NCBI RefSeq assembly: GCF_028550435.1
Contig: NZ_JAQQKV010000002.1
Location: 992,001 to 1,056,000, forward strand
DNA: 64,000 bases
Reading direction: 5' to 3'
Source of the DNA: Asticcacaulis machinosus
GTDB taxonomy: Bacteria; Pseudomonadota; Alphaproteobacteria; Caulobacterales; Caulobacteraceae
Positions 62,324 through 64,000 of this stretch are shown one piece after another. The position numbers and the translations under genes were made by a program. A model generated the notes under the pieces. It saw only the letters and a program-made list of their open reading frames with translations. It was not told the DNA's origin and ran no database searches. How positions within the stretch are numbered: the stretch's first letter is position 1; each line of letters begins with the position of its first letter.

Positions 62324-63043
62324 TCACTGGAAACTTAAGCGCGCCCGCAGGGTGCGGTAGCGGCGGGTGATGATCTCAGCATCTATGCGCACCAGCCACA
62401 GCCAGACGAACAGGGCATGAAAGGCCGCGGTCATGACCAGCAGGGGCCATAACATTTCCGGCGCAATGGTCGGGCCATCCATGCGTACAACCGAGGCACC
62501 CTGATGCAGGGTGTTCCACCAGTCGACGGAAAACTTGATAACCGGCAAATTGACTAATCCTACCAACGCCAGAATGGCCGTGGATTTGGCGGCGCGCACT
62601 TCATCGTCAATGGAGGCATGAAGCGCAATATACCCGATATAAAACAGAAATAGCACTAAAACCGACGTCATGCGGCCGTCCCATTCCCACCATGTCCCCC
62701 ACATCGGCTTACCCCACAGAGAGCCGGTGATCAGGGCCAGAGCGGTGAAGACCGCACCGATGGGGGCAGCGGCTTTGGCGGCGGCATCGGCCAAAGCATG
62801 ACGGAAAATCAGGCCGAAAAATGAGGCGATCCCCATGATCAGATAGACCATCATCGCCATCCACGCCGCAGGCACATGCAGGTACATGATGCGCACGGTA
62901 TCGCCCTGCTGATAATCTTCGGGTGAGGCAAAGCAGAGATAGAGGCCCCACGCAAACAGCACCGCCGCCAGCCCGCCAATATAGGGGCGGATTGGGGCAA
63001 AGACGCGCGTAAATCGCTCAGGGTTAGCCAGCCAGGTGATCAT
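62324..63043 (-). CDS. ccmC: Haem exporter/lyase CcmC
   Basis: 239 residues, six membrane helices. The tryptophan-rich haem-handling motif WGTWWEWDGRMTS is at about 115-127, flanked by the His residues in YLHVPAAW and NTLHQGAS that are thought to ligate haem. It transfers haem to CcmE in the periplasm. Confidence 0.95.
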   Translation of the reverse strand: MITWLANPERFTRVFAPIRPYIGGLAAVLFAWGLYLCFASPEDYQQGDTVRIMYLHVPAAWMAMMVYLIMGIASFFGLIFRHALADAAAKAAAPIGAVFTALALITGSLWGKPMWGTWWEWDGRMTSVLVLFLFYIGYIALHASIDDEVRAAKSTAILALVGLVNLPVIKFSVDWWNTLHQGASVVRMDGPTIAPEMLWPLLVMTAAFHALFVWLWLVRIDAEIITRRYRTLRARLSFQ

Positions 63044-63085
63044 GGTTTCGACATAGGGCTTTTGCGGCGTTCGGACAAGTCTCTT

Positions 63086-63232
63086 AAGGACTCTCCTTCT
63101 TGGAGGGGGAGCTGCATTTTAGTGCTCGCATTAAAATGCAGAGGGGGTAAATCTTACTTGTGAAAATCACCCCCTCTGAAATTAAATCATAACTGACTTA
63201 ATTTCAGCTCCCCCTGCATCAGGGAGAGTTCT
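63086..63232. repeat. Palindromic repeat element between ccmB and ccmC
   Basis: Stems CTGCATTTT/AAAATGCAG (63112-63141), CTGAAATTA/TAATTTCAG (63176-63207) and CTCCCCCTG...CAGGGAGAG (63208-63228). The 187-base gap 63044-63230 holds no gene. Layout resembles 35760-35810. It splits an otherwise tightly packed ccm operon. Confidence 0.7.
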
Positions 63233-63920
63233 AAGACAGTGCACTTTTGAGCGCAGCGCCCATCGCAATCGGCCCTAGAGCCAGCGCAAACAGGGCGTAG
63301 GCGCAGAGCAGGCTCAGGGCTTGGGTAATGGGGGCGCCGGTAAGATAGGCCTGCATCAGCCCGGCCCCGAAAATGACCGGCGGCACATAGAACGGCAGCA
63401 CCAAAAGGGCGATCAGAACACCGCCCTTGCGGGTGCCGAGGCTCAAAGACGCGCCAATACCGCCGATGATGGCAAAGCTTAAACTGCCAAGGATGGCGCC
63501 GATCAGGCTGATAAACGCCGCATCCACAGGCGCGCCCAGAATGATCATGACAAAAGGTGTGAGCACCGCCAGCATCAGTCCCGTCCCCAGCCACTGCGCC
63601 AGACATTTCAGCAGGGCGATGACTTCCATAGGCAGAGGCCCAAGGCGCAATATATCAAACAGGCCATCCTCGTAGTCGCGCTCAAACAGCCGCTCCAGCG
63701 ACAATAGCGAGGCCAATGCCAGACTGAGCCAGGTCAGGCCGGGCGCGACCCGCGACAAGGTGGTGCTGTCGGAGCCCAGGCTTAACGGGATCATGGCCAT
63801 CAGGGTCAGATAAAATCCGACCGCCAGTAACGGCCCGCCACCACGGGTCAGGGACAGGCTAAGGTCACGCTTAAGCAGGGACAGGGCCGCATGGGGGGCC
63901 ACGTTGATCTTAGTCGACAA
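63231..63920 (-). CDS. ccmB: Haem ABC exporter permease CcmB
   Basis: 229 residues, six membrane helices: LLAVGFYLTLMAMIPLSLG, LSLERLFERDYEDGLFDIL, LPFYVPPVIFGAG. The start is TTG 63920, with AGGAGG seven bases upstream inside ccmA; no ATG is available and the GTG at 63902 has no ribosome site. It overlaps the ccmA stop by 11 bases. Membrane subunit of the CcmAB transporter. Confidence 0.93.
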   Translation of the reverse strand: MSTKINVAPHAALSLLKRDLSLSLTRGGGPLLAVGFYLTLMAMIPLSLGSDSTTLSRVAPGLTWLSLALASLLSLERLFERDYEDGLFDILRLGPLPMEVIALLKCLAQWLGTGLMLAVLTPFVMIILGAPVDAAFISLIGAILGSLSFAIIGGIGASLSLGTRKGGVLIALLVLPFYVPPVIFGAGLMQAYLTGAPITQALSLLCAYALFALALGPIAMGAALKSALS

Positions 63921-64000
63921 GGGCCGCCTCCTGTGCCTTCAGGTCAGGCCGTGTCAGGTGGACGATGCGCGTCTCAAACGGCAGCGGATCATGGACGGCG
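63910..64000 (-). CDS. ccmA: CcmA ATPase, C-terminal end only
   Basis: About 30 codons to the TAA at 63910-63912, ending VHDPLPFETRIVHL...LVD. Only the tail is in the window, so no ABC motifs are visible. The call rests on position before ccmB and the overlapping arrangement usual for ccmAB. Confidence 0.7.
   Translation of the reverse strand, partial: AVHDPLPFETRIVHLTRPDLKAQEAALVD

Overview
The window looks like chromosomal DNA of an alphaproteobacterium close to Caulobacteraceae, most like Asticcacaulis. This is inferred from protein style, not from a search. The signs are a Caulobacter-like Pgi, the dapF-mtaB-ftsY-yciB and ccmABCDG blocks, a very large Xanthomonas/Caulobacter-type TonB-dependent receptor, many Tat or Sec leaders, and moderately high GC with GC-rich palindromic intergenic repeats. 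I see no rRNA, tRNA, CRISPR array, transposase or integrase.

Layout. 1-24.9 kb is mostly housekeeping: pgi (5' end outside the window), a secreted serine hydrolase, an orphan phage/GTA-like spike-base gene coupled to an SGNH hydrolase, nadE, ilvA, an FKBP lipoprotein, a YdeP-type molybdopterin oxidoreductase, a 41-codon entericidin-like lipoprotein, dcp, murI, a TraB/GumN protein and an alpha/beta hydrolase. Then follow a peroxide module (ahpF, ahpC, AhpD-like, divergent oxyR), an AbrB/Doc toxin-antitoxin pair, and dapF-mtaB-ftsY-yciB. At 61.6-64 kb the cytochrome c maturation genes ccmG-D-C-B-A run leftward off the window.

Between them, about 25-61.6 kb, lies a carbohydrate island for rhamnogalacturonan I and L-rhamnose. 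A TonB receptor probably imports oligosaccharides. PL11 and PL26 lyases, a PL22-like lyase, a CE12 acetylesterase, a GH43-like/GH35 fusion, a GH2 beta-glucuronidase-like enzyme and a YesU-like DUF1961 protein trim backbone and side chains, mostly with export signals. A GPH-family symporter and a leaderless GH105 probably handle the unsaturated disaccharide in the cytoplasm. Free rhamnose is taken up by RhaT, anomerised by RhaM and oxidised by a non-phosphorylating route: rhamnose dehydrogenase, lactonase, rhamnonate dehydratase, 2-keto-3-deoxyrhamnonate dehydrogenase and diketo-acid hydrolase. That route gives pyruvate and L-lactate, and LldD converts the lactate to pyruvate. A second set (RhaI isomerase plus an FGGY kinase) lies in the same island, but no rhamnulose-phosphate aldolase is present here.

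The most notable points are: (i) the island splits two blocks that I recall as neighbours in other alphaproteobacteria; (ii) the GH43-like/GH35 fusion carries an intergenic-type palindromic repeat in frame; (iii) an IclR-type regulator lacks most of its effector domain; (iv) there is an orphan spike-base/SGNH pair; (v) several candidate operators and hairpins, and an uncharacterised secreted protein in the RhaI operon.
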